NCBI GenBank assembly: GCA_023362775.1
Contig: JALMGJ010000006.1
Span: forward strand, 14,706,001-14,770,000
DNA length: 64,000 bases
Direction of reading: 5' to 3'
Source of the DNA: Charina bottae
Taxonomy: Eukaryota > Chordata > Lepidosauria > Squamata > Charinaidae
Positions 34,000 to 46,371 of the stretch are shown here, one piece after another (position 1 is the stretch's first letter; the number at the start of each line of letters is the position of its first letter). Both the position numbers and the translations under genes were made by a program. The notes beneath the pieces are model-generated. The model was not told where the DNA came from and did no database searches. It saw only the letters and a list, made by a program, of their open reading frames with translations.

Positions 34000-36735
34000 T
34001 GGCTAAGGACAAAATGTGTTGCCCAACACATCTTGAGAGCACTGAAAGTCATGTATAGACTGCACTAGAGGATATACACAGCCCATGAAGGGCCAGTGTT
34101 ATAACTTGGCATTGCTCTGTTTGCATCAAGAAGCATGGCAGAAACAGAAGGAAGCCTAGACTTGGCTCTGTAGATAGGTAGAAGTATAGGCCTGCCTGTC
34201 CCAGGGCTGGTATGTCACTAACTCCAGCTGCCCAGATCATAGGTTAGATATTCATGCAACCTATATAATGCAAGAAGTCTTGAGCCAACAAACACTATTC
34301 TCTAGTGTTGAAAGTCAACTAGGATGCATGATCTAGAAGTTTGTTAGGGGAAGTGTCAGGTTGCATGATTTCATACATCAAATAGGCAAATGCTCTGTTC
34401 TCCTCTACCAGTTCCCCCACTTCATGTCAAATAATGACACCGAAGTCTCATCTTCTGGTCAGGACAGCATCTTCAATGAAACCACAGATGAATGTAGGCA
34501 ACCACCCCACAAAATGATATATGAGCAACTGGTTTACTATTGGCTTGCTGAAAATCACATAAATTGCAGCCCCGGTGCAATCAATGGTTCAGCAGAGAAG
34601 AAGGGCAAATTAGACTCAACTTGAATGGTGTGGTTTACATTGAAGGTCCTGAATCATTTCCAAGGTGATATGAGAGGCAAAGCCCAGTTCCAAGCACTAG
34701 GGCCCATTTTTTATCCCACCATCCCAGGAAGGGATTTTAAACTATCAAGTTAGATTTGTAGATCATAATTAGCGAGGAGGAGGAAGAGTACACATATTCA
34801 TTAGGCAAACATAAGCAATCCTTTTGCCCTCAACAACGGAGATTCATTGATGAAACAATGAAGTGCACACAACACCCTTCCTAAATAAAGTTTCACCAAT
34901 AGTGCTGTATGTTAATGGAGCTATTTCATTGTTAACGTGACTGACTGCTTATCGATTCTTCCAGTAATCCAGCGACGGCTTCAGAGTACAATTTCATTTG
35001 GAAAGCCACAGGCCCAACCTCTATGCTCAATTACAACTTTCAGAAGGTTGGATCGATAAAATTTAAATTGCTTATGGTAATCACAACTTCAAATCATTGC
35101 GATCAGCATAAGCAATCCGCTGACCCCAGCCAAGCTCCTAAATTGAAACTGGTAATGAGTGGTCATTTAGTTTGGATCCATTCATATTATTTGGAAGGCA
35201 GGTGATGAACAATTAAAGATTAGCAACCCCTCCGCCTATCCAGCATTCCCATCTGAGTTTCCAAAGTACTAATATGCATTTACCCGGAGGTACGAGCTTT
35301 TGCACTTCCTTAATGCGTATTCTGTATGAATAAGCAATTATATTTTCTATTAAACTATTTCAGTGTAATTGAATTAGCAACTATAATATTGCTAGGGCAA
35401 GCGGAAACCTTTCCTAGGGAAAAATTAAACAAGATTGGGTAATTCAAATTAAAGGATCGGGTAGGACAAGGGGAAAAAAATGTGACCATTAAGGAGAATT
35501 GCACCCTCACCAAATGACAATTAAGCAGTATATTGCTTTACAATATACATATCCTAATACTTCAGGGAGCTTGGGTGGTTCATAAAGACATTTCCTATTT
35601 CATTATCAAATTCCACCGTACTAATGAAAATTTAATCATTTGTTTTCTTTGACAAAGTAGGTTGCACATTTAAACCGAGATAGCCCGCAGATTTCATTTT
35701 ATGATACATACTAACCTGCAGATTACATTTTAATAAATCATTGACAATAAATCTTCGTTGATGTTGCACAAGGCTTTACATGGGAAGTGAGGAGGGAGAA
35801 AAGACAAGTGAATATATTAAGGGAAATGATCAATGAAAATCTCTTTATGCCAATAAAAGAACAGACTGTCTATCCCAAATGCAAACTTTGTTGCCAAGAA
35901 AAGGGGCCCAAAACCTTAATTTAAAGTAGATGCAGGCAAGACAAATATCAATAAAATCGTTAGGGAGAAATGGGATTGAATCACAGTTATTCATATTCAC
36001 ACAAGACCTTTGGCAAACAGAGGAGACCCTTCTGCAATTTAAAACTTAAATTCTAAAGTCCTCCTTATTCAAGATTAGACCTGGCGGTGAATTGTTGAAA
36101 AATTGATTTTCTGAATATTTTCATTAATAAAAGTGCCAAGTTAGTTTTCTCCTTAGTTTCTATAATGGCTATTCATGCATATTTGGATTCCTTATGGATG
36201 TTACATTAAAAGATTCACAAACCCAATTTGAATTACAATCTAAATGCAACCTTTCCTTGTGCAAAAGTCTCAGTGTATTTAATGCAGTTTGCTCCTGTTT
36301 AAAATGTTTCCAGCAAGTAGCAATCAAATATATTTCCACCTGGATATGAACCTTTTTTTGATTCTCCAGCTGTGTTGAATACCATTCTCCTGGCAGAATG
36401 CACTGAGTGCCACCTGGCTAACACCAAAACAAAATTATCATCCTAATGTCCCAGAATACTAACTTGGTTTGGTTGTTGCTATCATTTGATGAGTCACTTT
36501 GCCCAGGGAAACAATCACAGGAAACTAAACATGATTGCTTTTATTGATAATGTGCAACAGGAAGATCAATAGGTTCAGTGCAGCTTTTATACACATGAAA
36601 TAATTTCAAGAGCAATAGCAGATTCTGAATCAAGAGTTACTTTTTACTAATAGATTCATTAATGGCAGAGTTGTAGTTGTATATTCTAGAAATGGGCACC
36701 CACTCATCTGTGCTCCAGCTGATTATCTGGTGAGC
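34000..36735. other. Repeat-free 2.7-kb interval; candidate conserved non-coding cluster
   Basis: I can place no transposon, microsatellite or coding frame in this interval, against roughly one repeat per kilobase elsewhere. From about 34850 to 36300 it is AT-rich, complex and dense in TAAT cores, with an overlapping TCF/SOX-like word CTTTGACAAAG at 35647-35657 and an octamer-like ATATGCAT near 35272. This is the texture of developmental enhancer deserts. Function and conservation are inference. Confidence 0.4.
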
Positions 36736-37178
36736 TATCATATTGGTAGCTATCATATTGGTAGGGGCATGGTGGCTCAAAGGGTAAGACGCCAGGCTTG
36801 TCGATCGGAAGATCGCAGGTTCGGAGGTTTGAATCCCTAGCCCTGCGTGCGGAGTGATCTCCCGCACTAGCCCCAGCTCTTGCCAACCTAGCAATTCGAA
36901 AGCATGCAAATGCAAGTAGATGAATAGGCACCACTTCGGTGGGTAGGTAACAGCATTCCGTGTGCATCATGCCGGCCACATGACCGTGGAAGCATCTTCG
37001 GACAACGCTGGCTCTTCAGCTAACAAACGGAGATGAGCACCGGCCCCTAGAGTTGGACACGACTGCACAAATGTGTGGGGGGAACCTTTACCTTTTACTG
37101 CAAACTTACTATCTTTTCTACATGACATCAGTCAGGAGTATCCCAGGAACCTTAACCTTTACCTTTATCATATTGGTA
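36736..37178 (+). mobile_element. Sauria SINE with extended double tail
   Basis: The SINE starts at 36764 (ggggcatggtggctcaaagg, box A; box B GGTTTGAATCC near 36825). Its usual end, a CCTTTACCTTTT tail, is reached at 37098, but about 45 unrelated bases follow and then a second CCTTAACCTTTACCTTTA tail at 37149-37167. The target word TATCATATTGGTA occurs at 36736-36748, 36751-36763 and 37166-37178. The last copy shows that the insertion includes the extra 3' sequence. Confidence 0.85.
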
Positions 37179-37185
37179 AACCCTT

Positions 37186-40100
37186 CTACCCCTCGCTGGA
37201 TCGTCACCTTGTTGTGGTGAGTGGGCTTGTGTGTTCCCAATGAACCCTGTGAGCGAAGCTGTCGGGAGTCATGTACTCTTGGTAGGGTCACACATGGCGG
37301 TAAGGCCCAGGGGGAGGAACCAGACAAAGAACGATCCAAGAAAGTCCTCAACGGCAGAACAGGCGGAAGATAACAAGGTGTATTGTTACAATGGCTGCAA
37401 AGGCGGATGAAGGCTGCAGGAGACAAAAGGTCACCAATCGTCATGGTATCCATGCCATTGGATTAGAGCCTTTTTCTGTGAAGGTTGTGTGCTGATCGTT
37501 GTGCACCGATCTCCACACATAAAACAAATTCACGCACAGGCGTCTTCCAACCACACCAAACCCAAAACAACCAAAAGTCCCATGGCGATTGACGAATGGC
37601 AACGGGGGCAGGATTGTGAAATCCGGAAGCTCCTAGTCATGGACCAGCACATGGGTGGTGGATACAGATTCAGTCATCCTGACTCAAGGTTCGAGGCAGT
37701 TGAGTAGTTCGGCAGCTGTATCCATGACTGAGCAGCCCTATTTAGGATCTACTCTGCTCACCCCATATGGGGAGGGGGCTAGAAAAGGTGCCCTAAACAT
37801 AGTCTGCCTCATTTTCTCCCTGACTGGACTACCGCAACCAGTGGGGTCACCATCTAGCGGTCATAAAAGACTCATGAATTTTGGAACATGGAATATACGG
37901 ACACTGCAAGATAACATGGATAGTGAATGACCTGAACGTAGGACTGCCATTATTGCAAGGGAGCTGAGACGTTTTAATATTGATATAGCAGCACTCCAAG
38001 AAACTCAAAGAGCAGGAGAAGGACAGTTGAAGGAAGAAAAAGGAGGTTATACCTTCTTTTGGAAAGGACTGCCTGAACAAGAACGACGAATACATGGGGT
38101 AGGCTTTGCTATCAAAAACAACCTTGTGAAGCTCTTGTCAGAAGTTCCCACTAGGATTAACAAACGACTCTCAACTCTGCGAATAAAACTCGCCAAAAAC
38201 CAACAGGCAACTATCCTAAGTGCTTACGCACCAACACTAGATGCAGATGAGGATATCAAGGAAAAATTTTATACCCAGCTGGACACCATCTTATCAGAGA
38301 TACCAAAGGAGGATAAAATTATCCTCCTGGGTGATTTCAATGCAAGAGTTGGGTGTGACTTTGATTTGTGGCCGGGGATCATTGGGAAAGAAGGAGTTGA
38401 CAATAGCAACATGAATGGAATCTTACTTCTGACTAAATGTGCAGAGCATAACCTTGTCATTACTAACACACTCTTTCGCCAGAAAAATCAATTTAAAACA
38501 TCATGGAAGCACCCACGGTCGAAGCACTGGCATCTTTTAGATTATGTAATTGTCCGTGCTAGAGATCGCCGTGATGTACTTCTCACCAGAGCCATGACGA
38601 GCGCCGATGACTGCTGGACAGACCATCGATTAATTCGATCCACGATGGCCATAAAGATTGTCCCTCATCGTAGGCTCCAAGGAAGAAAACCAAGGCGTAA
38701 AATGAATACACTGGCCCTTCAAGATTCTACTAAACGAGCTTGCTTTCAATCAACTCTCAAGGAACATCTGCCTATGGAACTCCCTGAAAATGTTGAGGAA
38801 CACTGGATTAAATTGAAGACTTCTATTATTTCAGCCTGTGAACAAACTATCAGATACCAAACTAAGAGACATCAGGACTGGTTTGATGAGAACGATAGTG
38901 AGATTGAACATATTATTGACAAGAAAAGTAAAGCCTTCCGGATATGGCAAAAAGATATTAACTGTGCCGTTAAGAAAAAAATCTACGCCAGTGCAAAGGC
39001 AGAAGTCCAAAGAAGGTGGATAAAAATAGCCCAAGAAACCCAACATTTTGCAGATGCTCATGATGCACGGGGCTTTTTTAATGCCATAAAGGCCATCTAT
39101 GGACCAACAAACTATGGTACAAATCCCTTACGCTCAATAGATGGTGCGAAACTTCTAAAGGACAAAGAGTCTATTGCACTGCGCTGGAAAGAGCATTACT
39201 ACAATCTCCTTAATCGTCACTCTACTGTGGCTGATGAAGTCTTCTTGCAAATCCCACAAAAACAAATAAGAGATGAGCTTGCAGTACCCCCTAGTTTGGA
39301 GGAAGTCAGTAAAGCCACTAAACAAATGAAAAATAACAAAGCTAGTGGACCTGATGGGATTCCTGCTGAAGTCTTTAAAGAAGGCGGGCCTGAACTTACA
39401 CAACAACTTCATAAGCTCATCGAAAAAATCTGGATGAGGGAGGAGATTCCAGCAGACTTTAGGGATGCCATAATTATCACTCTCTTTAAAAAGGGTGATA
39501 GAACACACTGTGGAAACTATCGAGGCATCTCCCATCTAGCTACAGCAGGCAAAATCCTGGCAAAGATCATCGCAAACCGTCTCCAATCTATATCAGAAGA
39601 CATCCTCCCTGAAACGCAAAATGGCTTCCGCCCTTCTAGGGGAACAGTGGATATGATCTTCACTGCACGACAGCTTCAAGAAAAATGCAAGGAGCAAAAC
39701 TGCCCTCTGTACATGGAGTTTATTGATCTGACTAAAGCTTTTGATACTGTAAACCGTACTGCTCTCTGGACCATCCTTCTGAAAATTGGATGCCCTGATA
39801 AATTTGTGAACATCTTGTGGCTACTCCATGATGACATGATGGCAACAATCCTGAATAACAATGGCTCTCAAAGCGATCCATTTAAAGTAGAATCCAGCGT
39901 TAAACAGGGATGTGTTATTGCTCCAACCTTATTCGCTATCTTCATCGCTATGATTATACACCTTGTTGAAGAGAAAATTCCTACTGGTGTAGAAATTATA
40001 TATCGAACAGATGGAAAGCTTTTTAATCTTAGTAGCCTGAAGGCAAAAAATAAGGTAATTACAACTTCTGTTATAGAACTTCAATATGCTGATGATAATG

Positions 40101-40885
40101 TAGTCTGTGCACACTCCGAGGAAGATCTTCAAACTATCCTAAACATCTTTGCAGAAGCATATGAAAAGCTCGGCCTCTCGATTAACATTAAAAAAACCAA
40201 AGTGCTTTACCAGCAAGTTCGAACCAGTCCCTCCGCAGCGCCATCAATCCAGCTTAAAGGTGTGTCCCTAGAAAATGTCGACCACTTTTCTTATCTTGGC
40301 AGCCATCTATCTACAAAAGCCGACATCGACGCTGAAATTCAGCATCGCCTGAGCTCTGCGAGTGTAGCTTTCTCCCGAATGTAGCGTAGAGTGTTTGAGG
40401 ATCGGGACATTCGCAGGAAGACCAAAATGCTTGTTTACAAAGCCATTGTACTACCAACCCTTCTGTATGCCTGTGAAACATGGACCCTCTACAAACCCCA
40501 CCTCCAACTTCTTGAAAGATTCCATCAACGCTGCCTCCGAAAAATTCTGCAGATTACTTGGGAAGATAGGCGGACTAATGTTAGCGTATTAGAAGAAGCG
40601 AAAACCACCAGCACTGAAACAATGATCATCCAACATTAACTTCGCTGGACCGACCATGTTGTTCGAATGCCTGACCATCGTCTTCCAAAGCAGCTACTTT
40701 ACTCCCAACTTAAGAATAGAAAACGGAATATTGGTGGACAGCAAAAGAGATTCAAAGACACTCTCAAAGCTAATTTAAAAAAATGTAATATCAGCATTGA
40801 GAACTGGGAAGCCCTAACTCAAGTGCAAAACACCAGGAGTGTTCACCAAGAGTGTATAATCCCAGCAGGGTCAACCAAAATGTGA
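37186..40885 (+). mobile_element. Non-BovB, APE-type non-LTR retrotransposon, near full length
   Basis: The element begins near 37186 with a cgctggatcgtcaccttgtt 5' UTR and carries one long reading frame. The endonuclease plus reverse transcriptase order, single ORF and tail blocks (LYACETWTLYKPH, LRWTDHVVRMPDHR, GGQQKRFKDTLK) are those of a LINE common in many animal genomes; I think it may be of the Vingi or an RTE-related clade but cannot settle this. Its 3' end is cut after ALTQ at about 40823 or a little beyond, where the RTE-C 5' region begins. Confidence 0.85.
37874..40885 (+). pseudogene. LINE endonuclease-reverse transcriptase, three in-frame stops
   Basis: The frame from the ATG at 37874 stays in register for about 1000 codons with no frameshift. 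Endonuclease motifs are all present: GTWNIRT, LQETQ, SAYAPTLDA, LGDFNARVG and WTDHRLI. Reverse transcriptase motifs follow: KASGPDGIPAEVF, NYRGISHLAT, NGFRPSRGTVDM, FIDLTKAFDTVN (motif A), VKQGCVIAPTLF (B) and LQYADDNVV (C, near 40085). Stops: TGA 37928-37930 (probably from CGA), TAG 40382-40384 and TAA 40637-40639 (probably from CAA). The catalytic residues are intact but no full protein can be made. The N-terminal leader is unclear; upstream frames 37489-37707 and 37655-37873 suggest a frameshift there. Confidence 0.9.
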
Positions 40886-43115
40886 AAAGCATCCCAGCTT
40901 CCCAGCTAAAGCAGGCAGGAACCTGTATCAGGCAGCAGTGATACAGGAAGATGCTGGAAGCTTTGCTAATGGCAAAGGCATCATTTCATACGCATATGCA
41001 AGAGAAGCCAATGGTGAACCATTTCGATATTTTACCAAGAGGACCACATGGATAGTCAAGACACAATGATTGATGATATAGTGCCAGATGATGGGTCTCT
41101 CAGGTCCAATGGCACTCAACATGCTACTGAGGAAGTGCTGAGGATATTTACTAATGGTGTTTATGACATGACTAGATTAAAGCCTTCGGGATGTCGTTGC
41201 TGATGTTGCCATACAGGAAAAGAAAATCTGAAGCTGCAAAGATAGAATTACAGTGGGAAGATGGAACACAAGAAGCATGAACACGGGAAAGCTCAACACA
41301 GTAAAAGATGAAATGAATTTTAAGCAATTGAAAGGGACTGGAATTCAACACTTTCAATCAGAAAATCAAAGTTTACTACTCAGGACATGAAAAATAAAGA
41401 AGGAACAGCATTGCTTTCATAATCAGGAAGGATATAGCAAAGATAGAACATGGATACAATGCAGTCACTGACCAAATAACATTAATTTGACATCACAGAT
41501 ATGTGATGGTTATTGGAGTTTATGCTCCAACCACTGATGCAGAAGAAGAAGAGGTTGACAAGTTCTATGGTGAAGATCAATTTGAAATCGACAGAACATG
41601 CAAGCAAGATGTGTTGTTTATGATTGGAGACTGGAATGCCAAAGTTGGAAATAGTAATGAGGAAAATGAAGTTGGACTGTATGGTCTAGGAATCAGAGAT
41701 TAAGCAAGATAATGAGTTATCAGTTTCTGCCAATACAATTACTTCTTCGTTGGTAATGCATTCTTCAAACAACCAAAACAATATCTACATACGTGGACAT
41801 CACCATATGGCACACACTGAAATTTATATTATTGGTACAAAGGGGTGGAAGAACTCAGTTAAAATAGCAAATGTGTGGTCAGGATCTGAGTGTGGAACTC
41901 ATCATCATCCCTTACCAACTTTGCTCAGACTGAAGAAGCTCCTTGGATAAGGAGCGAAACGTTTCCACTAAGAAAATAGAAATCCAGTTGACATGATTCA
42001 AGCTACAGACATCATGTACATGTTCCAAGTCAAGCTAAAGCAGAGAAACAAAGCCAACCAGTTTCCATGCTGTGATCTTGAGCATTTACCCACCATTTTC
42101 AAGGAGAACATCAGGAATCGCTTTGAAATCCTGAATCTCATGAATAGGGAACAAGAGGAACTGTGGAATGAAGTCAAAGAAGTTGCTAAGATGAATTTGA
42201 AAAGAGACTGCCAAAGACTAAGAAACAGAAGAAAGCAAACTAGATGTCAGAACAGACTATAGAAATTGCCAAGAAGGGAAGAAAATCCAAAGCCAATAAA
42301 GACAAGGATCTCAGGAAAGAATTTCAGAGAGCTGTTAGAAGGGACAAGAAACATTATTAAAGTGGCCAGTGTAAAGACATTAAAGATGGAAACAAACATG
42401 GAAAAACAAGAAAAGTTTTCAAAAAGATCTCTGAACTCAGAAGGAGGTTCCAGCCTAGAATTGATATACTAAAGAATGGGCAGATAGTAACTGATTCAAA
42501 GAAGATGAAGCAGAGATGGAAGAAGCATACTGAAACAGAAGAGATGTCAACATCTAAGTTACTTTAGAAGATATTCCTATTTACAACAATTCTAGTACTA
42601 GAAGATGAAATTAGATCTGCATTCTGGTTATTACCAAGTTGAAAGGCCACAGAAATATGGCAAGCAACAGAAGAAGAATCTGTAAAGGTTCTAACCGAAC
42701 TAGGCCAGCAGAACCAGAGAACAACAGTGTCAGTCAACAGATTGGAAGAAGTCAATCTACATATCAATACCAAAGAAAGGAAACTTAAAGAGAGTGCAAA
42801 CTATTGTACAATGTACTTAATTTCACATGCTAGCAAATTAGTGTTTAGGATTATCCAACACAGATTAGAGCCTATATGGCTCAAATGGTTATATTTTGAA
42901 AACATTATGTGAAGACCTTGCTCTCTTCTGAAGTCTATAATGCTGGGAAGGTGGCAGGAAGAAGAGGAAGAAGACAACCAACAGCAAGACTCAGTTACAA
43001 AGGTGATGGGTGCACCATTGGGAGACTTGAAGGGCCAGGTTTGGGATAGCTCATCCTGGAGAAGGTCTATCTCTGTAGTTGCAACACCAACTTGGTGGCA
43101 CATGATCAATCACTC
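40886..43115 (+). mobile_element. RTE-C LINE, nearly full length but heavily decayed
   Basis: The 5' UTR is recognisable at 40900-41170, the endonuclease at 41500-41700 (IGVYAPTTDAEEEEVDKFY, then GDWNAKVG), a linker at 42030-42240 and a C-terminal end at 42930-43110 (atgctgggaaggtggcagga, acaaccaacagcaa). Stops and frameshifts are frequent and the reverse transcriptase core is mostly gone. It resembles the 648 and 12599 fragments and is much older than the BovB copies. A foreign module interrupts it at about 41912-42020. Confidence 0.75.
41912..42020 (+). other. Hammerhead-like module inserted in RTE-C
   Basis: CTGAAGA (41930-41936) is followed by a perfect 7-bp stem GCTCCTT / AAGGAGC (41938-41944 and 41949-41955) with a GGAT loop, then GAAAC (41956-41960). 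This matches the conserved hammerhead ribozyme core CUGANGA - stem II - GAAA. Stem I and stem III are not convincing, so cleavage activity is doubtful. Similar modules accompany Penelope-like elements; the assignment here is inference. Confidence 0.4.
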
Positions 43116-44849
43116 AATCAACATTTAAAACACAAGACTAATTTATCATCCAGAGGGATAGCCACAGCAGCCCTGTTTCCAAGGCTTGATGAAATAACCA
43201 TAATGAGGTCAAGTGAGAGGTTGAACCCCAGCCTAGAAAGTTGCAGCATTTCCTTGTTTTTCTATATTATTATGAATATGTTTTCATAATATACCATTTA
43301 GGCCCAAAATTAACTGTCCCATTCTGTTTGCAGTGTAATATCAAGTGTAAATTGATTTATTTTTCATTATAGAAGTAAATTTAAATGCGCCCTCAATAGT
43401 AAGCAATGTTTCATCTTACTGTGTCTTCATGATAACTAACAACAATTTTCATTTCATTTCATTTTAGGTCTCGGACAGGTGACCATATTTTCACAGTCCT
43501 TATATTATCTTTTATATATTTCTCTTGTTCTATTGTTTACTGCCTTGTATATTTTTGTTACCTTGAGTGGTCGTTGACCATAATAAACAATAAAGGAAAT
43601 GAATATGGAATTTAGATTTTGTTTTCCACAGTGACCTGTAGAGAAAAATTCTGAGAAGTGTGAATTCTAGCCTGAATAGGATTCTCTTCTGTATCTATGA
43701 GGAGAAAGTCAAATTAAGTAAGTAAATAAGTAAAGTTCTTATTTCTTTATCCATCCCCATATTTGGTAAGAGGGGAAATAGGGGAAAATACAAAGGACAA
43801 AGTTACCCTTCTTCTTCTGACCTTGTAAAATAAATTCTGAACCTCATTGGAATTCCCTTCCATTGGTAGATCAAGACATCTAGAAAATTCTGGGTTGGGA
43901 GACGTTGTGTGGATGGACCGAAAACTTTTGCACTGACTTTTTCTTCCCCAAACTTATCGTTCATCTTTTGAATCCACTCTGGATTCCCCTTTCTGGAACT
44001 GTTGCTTTCACGATTCCAATAAACAAACGTTCTGCACAAATTTCTGCAAGAGCAGTAAGGGGACTGAGAAATAAACCAGTACCTCAACTCTTTCTTTTTG
44101 CTTTTCACATCCCTCATTTCTGATAGGAGAATTCTTAAAATTGGAAAAAAGCAAGGGACAACGCTGACGAATAAAATCTTGCTAAGTTCTTGATTAAAGT
44201 AGGGATCAGAGGTATCCACAGGGGTGAGGTGTCAGCATCTGCACAGCACAACATCCCCGTCAAAGCTTTGCCCCGTTTTTGTGTATACACGCTTGCACAA
44301 AAGGCTACCCAGGTTATTTTCCCTTCCCAGCCTGTCACTTCACATGTAATGTAAGACTGGTGAAGAGTATCAATCTTTTATTCTTCCCTCTTCCCCCTCC
44401 CACCCCCACCCCCCAAGCAGGCTGATGCTTTATAGCCATTCTTGCTTTGCAATACAAATGACATAATTACTCGGTTTTGTCTGGAGGCGGTCCAGTTTCT
44501 GAGTTCATTTTTTAAATGCAAATATTTTAAGTATTTTATCCTAAAATGGCAAATGCAAAAAGGGTAGCTCGAGACTAAGATGGACAACCTATCACCCAAA
44601 ATAAATATGGTGCAAGTAATGGAACTTGCATTCCAATAGCATACAGCAAGCTAAATTGATTACTTATTGAAATATGTTAACATAGTGTAATGGGGAAGTG
44701 CCAGAGTCAGATGGGCAATAATCTTGCATGAATCATTGGAAAGAACCTGACCAGCTTTATTAATAACAAATAATGAAGCAATAAAGTATCTTGTTTTCTC
44801 TGGAGTTGTACAGGCACTAATCTATAGCCACCTAGAAATTTACGCCCAG
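43116..44849. other. Mostly unassigned; LINE-like 3' end near 43470-43600
   Basis: At 43540-43600 ttgttaccttgagtggtcgt then ccataataaac resembles a LINE terminus of unknown family. From 43800 to 44660 no repeat or exon is recognised; 44440-44600 is complex AT-rich DNA. Confidence 0.3.
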
Positions 44850-45211
44850 TATTTTTAAATGCTGAGGGGGTGCGATGGCTCAGCGGGTAAGATGCCAGGC
44901 TTGTCGATCGGAAGATCGCAAGTTCGGAGGTTCGAATCCCTAGTCCCACGTGACAGAGTGAGCTCCCGCACTCACCCCAGCTCTTGCCAACCTAGCAATT
45001 TGAAAGCATGCAAATGCAAGTAGATGAATAGGTACCACTTCGGTGGGTAGGTAACAGCATTCCGCGTATGTCATGCCGGCTACATGACCGTGGAAGCGTC
45101 TTTGGACAGCGCTGGCTCTTCAGCTAAGAAATGGAGATGAGCACCGCCCCCTAGAGTCGGACATGACTGTGCAGGGGAAACCTTTACCTTTACCTTTTAT
45201 TTTTAAATGCT
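44850..45211 (+). mobile_element. Sauria SINE with 14-bp target duplication
   Basis: The element at 44864-45197 is flanked by TATTTTTAAATGCT (44850-44863 and 45198-45211). It has an intact box A (tggctcagcgggtaag) and box B (GGTTCGAATCC), the core with gcatgcaaatgcaagtag, the BovB-like gtcggacatgact and a (CCTTTA)n tail. It is a complete copy. Confidence 0.95.
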
Positions 45212-46371
45212 ACTGGCCAGATAACTCTCAGAGCCCACACAGGATCTCAACTGGCAAAGCTTCCTAGATTCGTGAGAAGTTTGGACATGTGGAGCAAAAG
45301 AGCGTATTTCAAGCTCTTCTAGTTTAAGCTTAAAGATTAGGCTTGTTACACGGTCAGTCCAGGAAGCACTGCAAAAAATAGAAAAAGGCTGCCTGCAAGC
45401 AGATCTGTACTAGTGCTAGCATGTTGTTTTTTCAAAATTATAAAAATGTTTGAAAAGATCCTCTGACCACCTGTCAACTCCTTTCCTGATTCGTTTTATT
45501 GGGTGGGGAGAGGGTGGGAGGTAAGCTAATTAATGCAAGCCAGATTTTATTTGTAGCTAGAGTTTATACTGTTGTGGAGTCCTTTGGGGAGAAAATCCTA
45601 AATCTGTTTCCAGAAGATTCCATAGCGAGCTTCTTGTAGACAGACTCAGGTCAACCTGGAAACAAAACTTGAATCCACAGAAAGAAAGAAGGCTAGGGTC
45701 CAAGGGTCTGTCCCTTTAAGGCCATCCCCACCCCGTCTCTGATTTCTATCTTGACCAAGGCATCACAGTCCAATCCAGTCCAGTCCAGTCTCAAGTACTA
45801 ATGGAACAATGGAGTCCTTGGTGCTTTCTGAGCTTGGTTGTTTGCTTGCAGACATTTCATTACCCAACTAGGTAATGTCAGCAGTGGCCAGTGATGGAAC
45901 AATGCTTGAAGTCCTCCATGGCTCTGCAATGCCTATCAATCTCTGTGGGCTTCTAATCAAGGTCCAAACACTTATGCCATGTAGTTTTCATAGTTAACCC
46001 ACCTTTCTGCCTTTCTATGACTTGCTGAACCCCAAAGTTATTATGTGAGCTGGGTTTGTACAACACACCAGGCTAATACATATAGTTACCCAGTGGAGCT
46101 TAGGATCAAGTGAGCACAAGGACTAAATAAGATAATAAGAGAGTTATCAAGCTCCTTTTACTTCCTCTACACTCCTTGAAATGATTCCTCAAAACTGGAA
46201 TGTTTAGTTCAAGGGTGGGGAATCTGTGATCATCCAAGTACTTCTGAACTATTATTTTCAGCATTCCTCTTCATTACTCATGCTGGCCAGGATTGCTGAA
46301 AAATTTGGATCAGCCACATCTGCAAGTCCACAAATTCCCCAGCCAAGCTTCAGTTTCTTCTGAAAAGATTC
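45212..46371. other. Mostly unassigned stretch
   Basis: Contains the stem-loop at 45841-45900 described separately. At 46212-46310 the words gggtggggaatctgtgatca..cattactcatgctggccagg resemble a squamate MITE consensus, without definable ends. A short (CCAGT)n-like run is at 45772-45788. Confidence 0.3.
45815..45905 (-). other. Penelope-like stem-loop, decayed hammerhead-like core
   Basis: On the minus strand CTGA is followed by a 7-bp stem CATTACC / GGTAATG (paired + strand segments 45858-45864 and 45871-45877) with a 6-base loop, then AAAT and gtctgcaagcaaacaacca. In the form I know from other squamates the core reads CTGATGA and GAAAC; here three bases of the first box and the C of the second are lost. 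It should be inactive. Confidence 0.35.

Noticed and set aside
36764..36850. tRNA-like head with A and B boxes, possible tRNA gene
   Set aside because: It is the head of a Sauria SINE; the acceptor stem does not close and the element continues for 300 bases. The same applies at 44864, 53911, 17118, 13385 and 5988.
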